Below are positions 1 through 5,846 of a stretch of DNA of 7,510 nt, one piece after another. Under the pieces are notes generated by a model. It searched no databases. It saw only the letters and a program-made list of their open reading frames with translations, and was not told where the DNA came from. Every line of letters begins with the position of its first letter. Positions within the stretch are counted from its first letter, which is position 1. A program made the position numbers and the translations under genes. Source of the DNA: Alphaproteobacteria bacterium (GTDB taxonomy: Bacteria; Pseudomonadota; Alphaproteobacteria; JAEULC01); assembly GCA_020851015.1 (NCBI GenBank), contig JADZDN010000157.1, positions 1-7,510 of the forward strand. The letters are read 5' to 3'.

Positions 1-347
1 ACCACCTGCTGGTGGAAGGCAGCGTCGAGGCGACGCTGACCGACGGCAAGATCATCGACATCGCGCAGTCCGGCACGTTCAACGGCGCGGTGGAGTGCGA
101 GACCGCGTCGATCCGCGGCAAGTTCGACGGCGAGCTGACCTGCCACGAGCGGCTGGTCGTACGCTCGACCGGCCGCATCACCGGCAAGATCCGCTACCGC
201 CAGCTCGAGGTCGAGCGCGGCGGCGAGATCTGCGGCGACGTGCAGATGCTGCAGTCCGGCGCCGAGCGCGGATCGACCGTCACGCCGATCTTCGGCGAAA
301 GCGACGACAAGGATCCGATCGCCGCCGTCATCGCCGGCGACCGCTAG
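1..347 (+). CDS. bactofilin family protein (3' part)
   Basis: Bactofilins are cytosolic proteins that polymerise without nucleotide into filaments or patches. They often sit on the inner membrane and position cell-wall enzymes. The reading frame is open from base 3 to the TAG at 345-347, giving 114 visible residues; the true start lies upstream of the window. The visible part shows the family's right-handed beta-helix pattern: short repeats of about 17-18 residues with a small turn residue (usually Gly) followed by alternating hydrophobic residues, for example GTFNGAV, RGKFDGEL, TGRITGKI and GGEICGDV. The disordered C-terminal tail after roughly residue 90 (acidic, then IAAVIAGDR) is also typical. 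A GTG at 12-14 is in frame but falls inside the fold, so it is not a credible start. A lipoprotein gene follows 9 bases later on the same strand and is probably co-transcribed. The family call comes from recognising the repeat pattern and is quite secure. Confidence 0.88.
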   Translation, partial: HLLVEGSVEATLTDGKIIDIAQSGTFNGAVECETASIRGKFDGELTCHERLVVRSTGRITGKIRYRQLEVERGGEICGDVQMLQSGAERGSTVTPIFGESDDKDPIAAVIAGDR

Positions 348-356
348 CGCGTTCCC

Positions 357-926
357 ATGTCGGGGGGCAGGGGGCGCGCGCTGCTGGCACTAGCGGCGGG
401 GGCGCTGCTGGCCGGTTGCGCCAGCTCGCAGCAAGCGAGCGAGGAGCCTGAACCGGCCGCCGTGGTCGCCGCCGCGCCAGCGATCGCACCCGACCCCGAT
501 CCCAACCCGGCCCCGCCCGCCCCTTCGCCACCTTCCGCATCGCCCGCGGACGCCGTTCCGACCGCCAGCACGGCGCGCAAGCCGTCGGCGGCGCGCAGTG
601 GCGTCGTGCTGTCCGCCGCCGCGCGCGCCGCCGCGGGCGCGTCGGCGACGCCGCGCCAGCTGGTGGGGCTGGGGCGCGACGACGTGCAGGACCTGTTCGG
701 CCAGCCCTTCCTGCTCAAGCGCGAGGGCGAGGCCGAGCTGTGGCAGTATCGCGCGCCGGCCTGCGTGCTCGACGTCTTCCTCTACGCCGGCAAGGACGGC
801 GGCCAGCGCGTGACCCATGCCGAGCTGCGGGCGCGGCGCGAGAACGCCCGGCCGCCGGCCGGCTGTTACACGCAGATCCTCAACGCGCCGCGACCCGCCG
901 CGCCGCAGCAGACCGCGAAAGGCTGA
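357..926 (+). CDS. putative lipoprotein with BamE/SmpA-like C-terminal domain
   Basis: A 189-residue protein predicted to be exported and lipid-anchored. Residues 1-20 form a lipoprotein signal peptide with Arg5 and Arg7, a hydrophobic core, and the lipobox L18-A19-G20-C21; Cys21 would be lipidated. Residue 22 is Ala rather than Asp, so transport to the outer membrane is more likely than inner-membrane retention. Residues about 30-98 are a low-complexity Pro/Ala/Ser linker. Residues about 100-175 form a compact domain with the pattern QLVGLGRDDVQDLFGQP, an aromatic strand LWQYRA, then VLDVFLY. This resembles the SmpA/OmlA/BamE fold, although I cannot assign it to that family with certainty. 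Cys136 and Cys170 in this domain could form a disulfide in the periplasm. No clear Shine-Dalgarno sequence precedes the ATG, which starts 9 bases after the bactofilin stop, so translation may depend on the upstream gene. The specific function is unknown. Confidence 0.8.
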   Translation: MSGGRGRALLALAAGALLAGCASSQQASEEPEPAAVVAAAPAIAPDPDPNPAPPAPSPPSASPADAVPTASTARKPSAARSGVVLSAAARAAAGASATPRQLVGLGRDDVQDLFGQPFLLKREGEAELWQYRAPACVLDVFLYAGKDGGQRVTHAELRARRENARPPAGCYTQILNAPRPAAPQQTAKG

Positions 927-933
927 ACGCGGA

Positions 934-2274
934 TCAGCGAGCCGCGGCCGGCGCGCGTCCCTCGGCATGGATCGTCGCGATGGCGGCGCCGATGGCCGAC
1001 ATCAGCCGCTCGTTGCCTTCCGCGGTGTAGTGGCAGCAATCGTCGATATAGACCGCGCGACCGGGCTGGTCCTTGAACAGCAGGGTCGCATCCAGCACTT
1101 CCACATCCGCCGCGCGTAGCGATGGCACCCGTGCGAGCAGCGCCGGATATCCCTTGTTCACCGGCTCGATCACCCAACCATAGATGTGGTCCGCGGCGAT
1201 CGGCCGGTAGTCGCCCGACTCGCGCCACCACTGGTTGGGCTGGATCACGTGCAGGTAGATGGCGCCTTGCGCGCGCGCCAGTGCCGCCATTGCCCGCGAC
1301 GAATCGCGCCAACGCTCGGCGGCGTAGGCGAACACGTCGAAGTTGTCGCCGAGGCGCGACTGGATCGCGGTCGGGAACAGCGTCGCGCGCTGGTCGGCCG
1401 GCTGGCGGGCAGGCGGCGCCAGGCGCTCGGCGCGCCAATGCGCCAGCCGCGCCAGCACGCGCCGGGCCAGGTGGCAGGAGGCCAGCACGCACTGCCCCGC
1501 CTCGCGGCGCTGGCGCGCCGCCATCGCGGTGTAGTAGAGGGCGAGCGCGCGCTCGGCCGAGGTCGGCGCGCCGCGGCCGGCGGCCTGTTCCAGATCGCGC
1601 CCCCACGCCCCCCACAGCGTGTCGGCCGGGAAAGCCGGCTCGACGCCGCTGCGCCAGTTCCTGTCGGTGGTGACGACCTCGTTGAAGCCGTCGATATTGA
1701 CGATGACGTCGAATTCCTGCCCCAGCGCCGCGAACCAGGCCAGCGTCGCAAGCTGCTGCGGCTGGCGGAAGCCCGGCATGGCGAAGTTCAGCACGCGGAC
1801 CGTGCGGCCCTGGTAGGCGGGGATCGCCGCCAATCGCTCGGCCAAGGCGTCCGACTCCTGGGCGCTGAGCGCGAAGCCGGTCGCGACCGAGCCGCCGAAG
1901 ATGCCCACGAGCAACTCGCCCTCGCGACGCGCCCGCGGATAGTCGCAGCAATCCGGCGCGCGGGCGTCGGGCGCGGCGGCCACCTGGAAGCCGACATTGT
2001 TCGTGGTCCAGCCCTCGCCCTTGCGGCCGACGCGATGGATGAAGCCCATGTAGGGATGGAACACCGCGTCCGGCACCTGCAAGGCGGCCGGCATGTCTTC
2101 GGCGCCTTTCTCGGCGATCGCGTAATAGAGCACGCCGCGCTGCAGGTAGATCCAGCCCAGGCTTGCCGCCTCGAACGCCAGCAGGGCCAGCGCGAGCGTC
2201 AGTCCCAGCGCCGCCAGCGCGATGCGCCAGCGCGACCGCTCGCGCGCGAAGCCGATGCCGCGCCGGTGTTTCAT
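934..2274 (-). CDS. membrane-anchored SGNH/GDSL-like hydrolase or acyltransferase
   Basis: A 446-residue protein. A positively charged N-terminus (MKHRRGIGFARERSRWR) precedes one hydrophobic helix at about 17-38, so the bulk should face the periplasm. The SGNH blocks are visible in order. The nucleophile block is G127-G128-S129 (GGS in place of GDS) after the beta-strand LLVGIF. A block II-like Gly168 lies in NFAMPGF, block III is G196-F197-N198 in NIDGFNEV, and block V is D412-C-C-H415 in DDCCHYT. A region upstream of the nucleophile (HPYMGF at 73-78, then NNVGF at 92-96) matches a pattern common in membrane-linked SGNH proteins. All four catalytic elements are present, so an esterase, acetyl-transfer or deacetylation activity on a glycan or lipid is plausible, but the substrate is unknown. 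The ATG at 2274 overlaps the nth stop as ATGA. I prefer it to an in-frame start at 2328, which would lie well inside nth. The gene converges on the lipoprotein gene with a 7-base gap. Confidence 0.8.
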   Translation of the reverse strand: MKHRRGIGFARERSRWRIALAALGLTLALALLAFEAASLGWIYLQRGVLYYAIAEKGAEDMPAALQVPDAVFHPYMGFIHRVGRKGEGWTTNNVGFQVAAAPDARAPDCCDYPRARREGELLVGIFGGSVATGFALSAQESDALAERLAAIPAYQGRTVRVLNFAMPGFRQPQQLATLAWFAALGQEFDVIVNIDGFNEVVTTDRNWRSGVEPAFPADTLWGAWGRDLEQAAGRGAPTSAERALALYYTAMAARQRREAGQCVLASCHLARRVLARLAHWRAERLAPPARQPADQRATLFPTAIQSRLGDNFDVFAYAAERWRDSSRAMAALARAQGAIYLHVIQPNQWWRESGDYRPIAADHIYGWVIEPVNKGYPALLARVPSLRAADVEVLDATLLFKDQPGRAVYIDDCCHYTAEGNERLMSAIGAAIATIHAEGRAPAAAR

Positions 2275-2906
2275 GCGATCGTCTTTCCCTTGAAGCGGCA
2301 GAGCGAATTCACCACGCAGACCGGGCAATCAGGCCTGCGCGCCTTGCACACGTAGCGCCCGTGCAGGATCAGCCAGTGATGCGCGTGGCGGCGATAGGCC
2401 TCGGGCACCCGCTTCAGCAGCTTCAGCTCGACGTCCAGCGGAGTCTTTCCGGGCGCCAGGCCGGTACGGTTGCCGACGCGGAAGATATGCGTGTCGACGG
2501 CGATGGTCGGCTCGCCGAAGGCGATGTTGAGCACGACGTTCGCGGTCTTGCGCCCGACCCCCGGCAGGGTCTGCAGCGCCTCGCGGTCACGCGGCACTTG
2601 GCCGTCGAACTTCTCCAGCAGGATCCGGCTCAGCGCGATCACGTTCTTGGCCTTGGTGTTGAACAGGCCGATGGTCTTGATGTAGCCGCGCAGCCTGGCC
2701 TCGCCCAGCTTGAGCATCAGGGCCGGCGTGTCGGCCACCTTGAACAGCGGTTCCGTGGCCCGGTTCACGCTGGCATCCGTGGCCTGCGCCGACAGCACCA
2801 CGGCGACCAGCAGCGTGTAGGGATTGATGTAGTCGAGCTCGCCTTCCGGCGCCGGGGTCTTGGCGGCCAGGCGGCGGAAGAACTCCTCGACCTCCGCAGG
2901 CTTCAC
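2271..2906 (-). CDS. nth: endonuclease III (DNA glycosylase/AP lyase)
   Basis: Bifunctional base-excision repair enzyme. It removes oxidised pyrimidines from DNA and then cleaves the strand at the abasic site by beta-elimination. The 211-residue product matches the usual length. The helix-hairpin-helix is LPGVGRKTANVV (residues 114-125) with the catalytic lysine at K120. The catalytic aspartate is D138 in VDTH. Both numbers coincide with those of the E. coli enzyme, which supports the GTG start at 2906. The 4Fe-4S ligands are C187, C194, C197 and C203 (spacing C-x6-C-x2-C-x5-C). The N-terminal helical part includes LLVAVVLSAQATD (32-44), which is diagnostic of the family. The GTG overlaps the stop of the ridA-family gene as GTGA, and its own TGA overlaps the next ATG as ATGA. 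This places nth in the middle of a coupled three-gene unit. The same frame stays open upstream to about 3404, but that extension shares the ridA coding sequence and lacks family features. Confidence 0.96.
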   Translation of the reverse strand: MKPAEVEEFFRRLAAKTPAPEGELDYINPYTLLVAVVLSAQATDASVNRATEPLFKVADTPALMLKLGEARLRGYIKTIGLFNTKAKNVIALSRILLEKFDGQVPRDREALQTLPGVGRKTANVVLNIAFGEPTIAVDTHIFRVGNRTGLAPGKTPLDVELKLLKRVPEAYRRHAHHWLILHGRYVCKARRPDCPVCVVNSLCRFKGKTIA

Positions 2907-3292
2907 GCCTGCGTCGCCCGCCGCGCCAGCACGGTCACCTCGATCCGGCTGTTGGCGTAGAGCCGCCGCACCTCGACGCAGGTCCGGGCCGGAAACCGGC
3001 CGGGCGCGAAGTATTCCGCGTAGATCGGGTCGACGACGCGCATGTCGTCCAGGTCGACCAGATGGATGTCGACCCGAATCACCGCGCCGAAGCCCAGGTT
3101 CCGCGCGGCCAAGGTCTGCTTGATCTGGTCCATGACGGCCCGCGTCTCGGCGGCGATGTTGCCCAGCGCCTGCCGTCCGGCCGGACCGTCGGCCGCGACC
3201 TGGCCCGCCAGGCACACCAGGTCGCCGGCCTCGACCACGTGGCTGAAGGGCGAGGCGGGCGGGTCCAGCATCGATATGTTGTGGTAATTCAC
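2903..3292 (-). CDS. RidA/YjgF/YER057c/UK114 family protein
   Basis: RidA-type enzymes hydrolyse reactive enamine/imine intermediates released by PLP enzymes, which protects other PLP enzymes from damage; several paralogous subgroups have other or unknown roles. The product is 129 residues, normal for the family. Visible features are the N-terminal segment SPFSHVVEAGDLVCLAGQVA (residues 14-33), the central helix with RAVMDQIKQTL, the motif FPARTCVEV with Arg103 (equivalent of E. coli Arg105, which binds the substrate carboxylate) and Glu118 in IEVTVLA (equivalent of Glu120). Both active-site residues are therefore present, which favours imine deaminase activity, though the N-terminus is less canonical than in archetypal RidA, so I leave the symbol empty. 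The GTG at 3292 is chosen because a strong GGGGGAG lies 4 bases upstream. An internal ATG (codon 8) would cut into the first strand. It is the first gene of the ridA-nth-SGNH unit, and its TGA overlaps the nth GTG. Confidence 0.9.
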   Translation of the reverse strand: MNYHNISMLDPPASPFSHVVEAGDLVCLAGQVAADGPAGRQALGNIAAETRAVMDQIKQTLAARNLGFGAVIRVDIHLVDLDDMRVVDPIYAEYFAPGRFPARTCVEVRRLYANSRIEVTVLARRATQA

Positions 3293-3294
3293 GG

Positions 3295-3303
3295 CTCTCC
3301 CCC
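3295..3303 (-). promoter_or_regulatory. ribosome binding site of the ridA-family gene
   Basis: On the minus strand GGGGGAGAG ends two bases before the GTG at 3292, and its core GGAG leaves a 4-base spacer. This is the strongest Shine-Dalgarno-like site in the neighbourhood and decides the GTG start. It would also feed translation of the coupled nth and SGNH genes downstream, whose own upstream sequences are weak. Confidence 0.6.
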
Positions 3304-3330
3304 AAGATGCCGTAAGTAATCCGCCTCCCC

Positions 3331-3358
3331 ACCATAAAGGAAAGGCCGCACCTTGCAA
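3331..3358 (-). promoter_or_regulatory. candidate sigma70-type promoter of the ridA-nth-SGNH unit
   Basis: On the minus strand TTGCAA (3358-3353, 4 of 6 matches to TTGACA) is followed after 16 bases by TATGGT (3336-3331, 4 of 6 to TATAAT). The predicted transcript would start near 3324 and have a leader of about 30 bases carrying the ribosome site. The match is moderate and was found by eye, so another position in the intergenic region is possible. Confidence 0.35.
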
Positions 3359-3363
3359 TTGTC

Positions 3364-3406
3364 TCTTGGACGCGAATCGCCGGCACATCCTGAAAACATT
3401 CCAAGA
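3364..3406. repeat. 7-base inverted repeat in the divergent intergenic region
   Basis: TCTTGGA at 3364-3370 and TCCAAGA at 3400-3406 are perfect inverted copies separated by 29 bases. The core CCAAGA occurs a third time at 3302-3307, just upstream of the ridA ribosome site. Spaced arms of this kind can be binding sites for a dimeric regulator, but with arms this short chance is a real alternative. Confidence 0.3.
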
Positions 3407-3450
3407 ATAGTCCGCGAACGATTCACAAGATGTTGGGCGGTCGCTGATTC
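3374..3450. promoter_or_regulatory. divergent promoter region with three GANTC sites
   Basis: The 236 bases between the divergent ridA-family and DUF2244 genes (3293-3528) are visibly richer in A and T than the coding sequence and must carry promoters for both directions. Three GANTC sequences lie in 77 bases: GAATC at 3374-3378, GATTC at 3420-3424 and GATTC at 3446-3450. GANTC is the target of the cell-cycle methyltransferase CcrM in most alphaproteobacteria and is often placed in promoters that respond to methylation. I see no convincing -35/-10 pair for the rightward gene; TACCAT at 3495-3500 is a weak -10 candidate. Confidence 0.35.
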
Positions 3451-3528
3451 GTTTTCGCAAGGGCCGGGGCACCGAAACCGCAGCGCCCCCGCTTTACCAT
3501 TGAAGCGCCCGGTGCCACATAGGTTGGC

Positions 3529-4011
3529 ATGGCCGACGCCGCTTCCCCGGTCCTGTTCCACGCCCTGCTGCGCCCGCACCGCAGCCTGTCGCCGCAGGGA
3601 TTCCGCGTGCTGATGGCGGCGATCGTGGCGGTGTTCGCGGCGATCGGGCTGGCCTTCTTCAGCATTGGCGCCTGGCCGGTCATGGGGTTCTGCGGCTTCG
3701 AGGTGCTGCTGGTGTGGTGGTGCTTCCGGCTCAACTTCCGCAGCCTGCGCCGCTACGAAACCATCCTTTTGACGGACAGCGAGTTGGAGTTGCGCCGCGT
3801 GCGGGCCGACGGCACGGTCGAGCGCATCGCTTTCCAGCCCTACTGGCTGCGGCTCAGGCTGGACGAATCGCCCGGCCGGTCGAGTCGGCTGGTGCTGTCC
3901 TCGCACGGGCGCGAGGAATCGGTTGGCGCCTTCCTGTCGCCCGACGAGCGCGTCGACCTGGCGCGCGCGCTGGAACAGGCGCTGGCGCGCCAGCGCGTCG
4001 CCGCCGCCTGA
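3529..4011 (+). CDS. DUF2244 family membrane protein
   Basis: A 160-residue protein of the uncharacterised DUF2244 family, found mostly in proteobacteria. Typical family elements are visible: an N-terminal FHALLRPHRSLSPQGF (residues 10-25), two closely spaced membrane helices (about 27-46 and 49-68) joined by the short turn GAWP, a positively charged exit (FRLNFRSLRRYE), and a C-terminal cytoplasmic beta-rich part ending in VGAFLSPDERVDLARALEQAL (132-152). This layout puts both termini in the cytoplasm. AGG at 3521-3523 lies 5 bases before the ATG. The gene is divergent from the ridA-nth-SGNH unit and is followed after 33 bases by the EamA transporter in the same direction, so these two may be co-transcribed. 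No biochemical role is established for the family. Confidence 0.85.
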   Translation: MADAASPVLFHALLRPHRSLSPQGFRVLMAAIVAVFAAIGLAFFSIGAWPVMGFCGFEVLLVWWCFRLNFRSLRRYETILLTDSELELRRVRADGTVERIAFQPYWLRLRLDESPGRSSRLVLSSHGREESVGAFLSPDERVDLARALEQALARQRVAAA

Positions 4012-4044
4012 GCCGCCCCGCTTTCCGAAGACGCAGGCAAACCG

Positions 4045-4923
4045 ATGCGCAAACCCACGCTGCGCGACGTCGCGCTCCTGTGCCTGCTTGGCGCGATTTG
4101 GGGCGGCACGTTTCCGGCGGTCAAGATCGCCGTCATGCACCTGCCGGCGACCGCCGTCGCCGCCGGGCGGCTCTTGGTGGCCGCGCTGTTCATGGGGATG
4201 ATCGCCTGGTTCGCCGGCCATCGCCCGCCCGCCGGGCGGGACATTTGGCTCAAGTACCTGGCGGTCGCGTTGATCGGCAACGTGGCGCCTTTCATCCTGA
4301 TCGCGCATGGCCAGCGCGGCATCGACGCCGGGCTGGCGGCGATCCTGATGGCGTCGATGCCGCTGGTCACGCTGGTGCTGGCGCATTTCTTCGCGCAGGG
4401 CGAGCCCCTGACCCTGCGCCACGTCGCGGGCGTGCTGATGGGGCTGGCCGGCATGCTCGTCCTGGTCGGTGTCGATGTGCTGGAGGGGCTGGGCGGCAAC
4501 GTGCTGGCGCAGATCGAGGTCGCTGGCGGCGCGCTCTGCTACGCGGTCCACACGATCCTGGCGCGTCGGATCGCGGGTCTGCCGCCGCTGACCAACGCCG
4601 CCTGCGTTCTCGGCGCCTCGGCGGCGCTTGCCGTGCCGCTCGCGCTCCTGATCGCGCCGGTCGAGCCGCCGCCGCTCGACGCGGTCCTCGCGGTCCTGGT
4701 CGCCGGCACGCTGGGCACCGGGCTCGGCTACACGCTCTATTTCCACATCGTCGGCAATGTCGGCGCCAATTTCGCGGCGCTCAGCAACTACCTGGTGCCG
4801 GTCGCCGGCGTGGGGTGGAGCGCGCTCATCCTTGCCGAGCGGCCCAGCCTGCGCGCGCTGTTCGCGCTGGCGATGATCCTGGGGGGCATCGCCGTCACCC
4901 ACCTGCGGCGGCGAGCGCCCTAG
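4045..4923 (+). CDS. DMT superfamily (EamA-type) transporter
   Basis: A 292-residue inner-membrane protein with about ten hydrophobic helices arranged as two EamA repeats (about 8-140 and 154-287), the standard drug/metabolite transporter plan. Recognisable signatures are WGGTFPAVK (19-27) at the end of helix 1, AGLAAILMASMPLVTLVLA (95-113) with a following Gly-Glu (E120) turn, and in the second repeat GLGYTLYFHIVGNVGA (226-241), YLVPV (249-253) and LAERPS (263-268). Members export amino acids, metabolites or drugs by proton-coupled antiport; the substrate cannot be read from sequence. A weak AGG (4035-4037) lies 7 bases before the ATG. The gene follows DUF2244 by 33 bases and ends 4 bases before the convergent stop of dapB. 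Confidence 0.92.
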   Translation: MRKPTLRDVALLCLLGAIWGGTFPAVKIAVMHLPATAVAAGRLLVAALFMGMIAWFAGHRPPAGRDIWLKYLAVALIGNVAPFILIAHGQRGIDAGLAAILMASMPLVTLVLAHFFAQGEPLTLRHVAGVLMGLAGMLVLVGVDVLEGLGGNVLAQIEVAGGALCYAVHTILARRIAGLPPLTNAACVLGASAALAVPLALLIAPVEPPPLDAVLAVLVAGTLGTGLGYTLYFHIVGNVGANFAALSNYLVPVAGVGWSALILAERPSLRALFALAMILGGIAVTHLRRRAP

Positions 4924-4927
4924 CGCG

Positions 4928-5740
4928 TCACAGCCCCAGCACGTCGCGCATCGTGTAGAGCCCGGGCGCCTTGCCCCGCGCCCACAGCGCCGCGCGCACC
5001 GCGCCGCGCGCATAGATCTCGCGGCTGGCGGATTTGTGGGTCAGCTCGATCCGCTCGTTCTCGCCGGCGAAGATGACCGTGTGGTCCCCGGTCACGTTGC
5101 CGCCGCGCAGCGCCGCGAAGCCGATGTCGCCCGGTCGGCGCGGGCCGGTGAGCCCGTCGCGCACGCGCTGCGCCACCTTGGAAAGCTCGACCTTGCGGCC
5201 CCGGGCGGCGGCCTCGCCCAGGCCCAGCGCCGTGCCCGACGGCGCGTCGATCTTCTTGTTGTGGTGGATCTCCACGATCTCGATGTCCCAGTCCTGCCCG
5301 CCCAGGATCGACGCCACGCGCTCGGTCAGCGCCATCAAGAGGTTGATGCCCACGCTCATGTTGGGCGCGAGGATGATCGGCGTGCGGCGCGCGAAGGCCT
5401 CGAGCTGCGTGACCTGCTCGGGCTCCAGCGCGGTGGTGCCGACCACGTGGACGATCCCGCGCTCGGCGGCCAACGCCGCGTGCTTCATCGTGGCGGCCGG
5501 GACGGTGAAGTCCAGCACCGCGTCGCAGGTGGCGAAAAGCGGCGCCGGCTCGGCGGTGATCCTGGCGCCCTGCGCGCCGATGCCGGCGACCTCGCCCATG
5601 TCCTTGCCCAGCGCGGCCGAGCCCGGCGCCTCGACGCCGCCGGCCAGCTTGGCGCCGTCGGTGGTGGCGATCGCGCGGACCAGCATTTGTCCCATGCGCC
5701 CGGCCGCGCCGGCGACGCCGATCCTGCAGATATTGGTCAT
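4928..5740 (-). CDS. dapB: 4-hydroxy-tetrahydrodipicolinate reductase
   Basis: Cytosolic NAD(P)H-dependent reductase that converts 4-hydroxy-tetrahydrodipicolinate to tetrahydrodipicolinate in the diaminopimelate/lysine pathway, which supplies peptidoglycan cross-links and protein lysine. The 270-residue product is the normal length. The N-terminal Rossmann motif is GVAGAAGRMG (8-17). FTVP lies at 78-81 and APNMSVGIN at 125-133. The signature EIHHNKKIDAPSGTA spans 157-171, with H159 and K163 in the positions of the E. coli catalytic His and Lys. RGGNVTGDHTVIF (212-224) and LTHKSASR (233-240) complete the C-terminal dimerisation and substrate domain. No feature is missing. The start is supported by GAGGA 6 bases upstream (plus-strand positions 5747-5751). 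It is divergent from nhaA across 106 bases. Confidence 0.97.
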   Translation of the reverse strand: MTNICRIGVAGAAGRMGQMLVRAIATTDGAKLAGGVEAPGSAALGKDMGEVAGIGAQGARITAEPAPLFATCDAVLDFTVPAATMKHAALAAERGIVHVVGTTALEPEQVTQLEAFARRTPIILAPNMSVGINLLMALTERVASILGGQDWDIEIVEIHHNKKIDAPSGTALGLGEAAARGRKVELSKVAQRVRDGLTGPRRPGDIGFAALRGGNVTGDHTVIFAGENERIELTHKSASREIYARGAVRAALWARGKAPGLYTMRDVLGL

Positions 5741-5767
5741 GACGTGTCCTCGCGTTACGGGTCGGGG

Positions 5768-5795
5768 ATTGTCCGCGCTTGCGCGGCCCCGTCAA
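5768..5795 (-). promoter_or_regulatory. candidate dapB promoter
   Basis: On the minus strand TTGACG (5795-5790, 5 of 6 to consensus) and GACAAT (5773-5768, 4 of 6) are separated by 16 bases. This would start transcription near 5761 and give a leader of about 20 bases, enough to hold the GAGGA ribosome site. It is the best promoter-like pair I can see in the window, although it is unproven. Confidence 0.45.
5773..5786. repeat. 14-base palindrome inside the dapB promoter spacer
   Basis: CCGCGC (5773-5778) and GCGCGG (5781-5786) are perfect inverted copies around a central TT. The element fills most of the spacer between the proposed dapB -35 and -10 boxes. A repressor bound there would block the promoter, so it may be an operator. 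GC-rich palindromes arise easily by chance at this base composition. Confidence 0.3.
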
Positions 5796-5846
5796 TAGCG
5801 ACAAGGTCGCGGCGGGCCGTTCCCGCGGACGAACACCGGAGAAGCC

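Noticed and set aside
342..349. Palindrome CGCTAGCG at the bactofilin stop
   Set aside because: Eight bases only, formed by the last codon and the stop codon; no sign of a site with a function.
922..938. Small inverted repeat GCTGA/TCAGC spanning the convergent stops, considered as a bidirectional terminator
   Set aside because: The stem is only 5 pairs, arises largely from the two opposing TGA codons, and has no T-run.
1186..2355. Open frame of 389 codons on the plus strand opposite the SGNH gene
   Set aside because: It is antisense to a gene with clear motifs, rich in Arg/Ala/Gly as expected for GC-rich shadow frames, and has no recognisable domain or ribosome site.
2907..3404. N-terminal extension of endonuclease III upstream of 2906
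   Set aside because: The added residues are a shifted reading of the ridA-family gene. The 211-residue form already aligns with E. coli catalytic numbering (K120, D138).
3293..3472. N-terminal extension of the RidA-family protein up to 3472
   Set aside because: It would add 60 residues of no family similarity through an AT-richer intergenic region, whereas the GTG at 3292 has a strong ribosome site and gives the normal family length.
3289..5013. Open frame of 574 codons on the minus strand opposite DUF2244 and the EamA exporter
   Set aside because: Composition (Arg, Gln, His, Asp runs) is typical of the reverse complement of membrane-protein codons; it spans two real genes and a promoter region.
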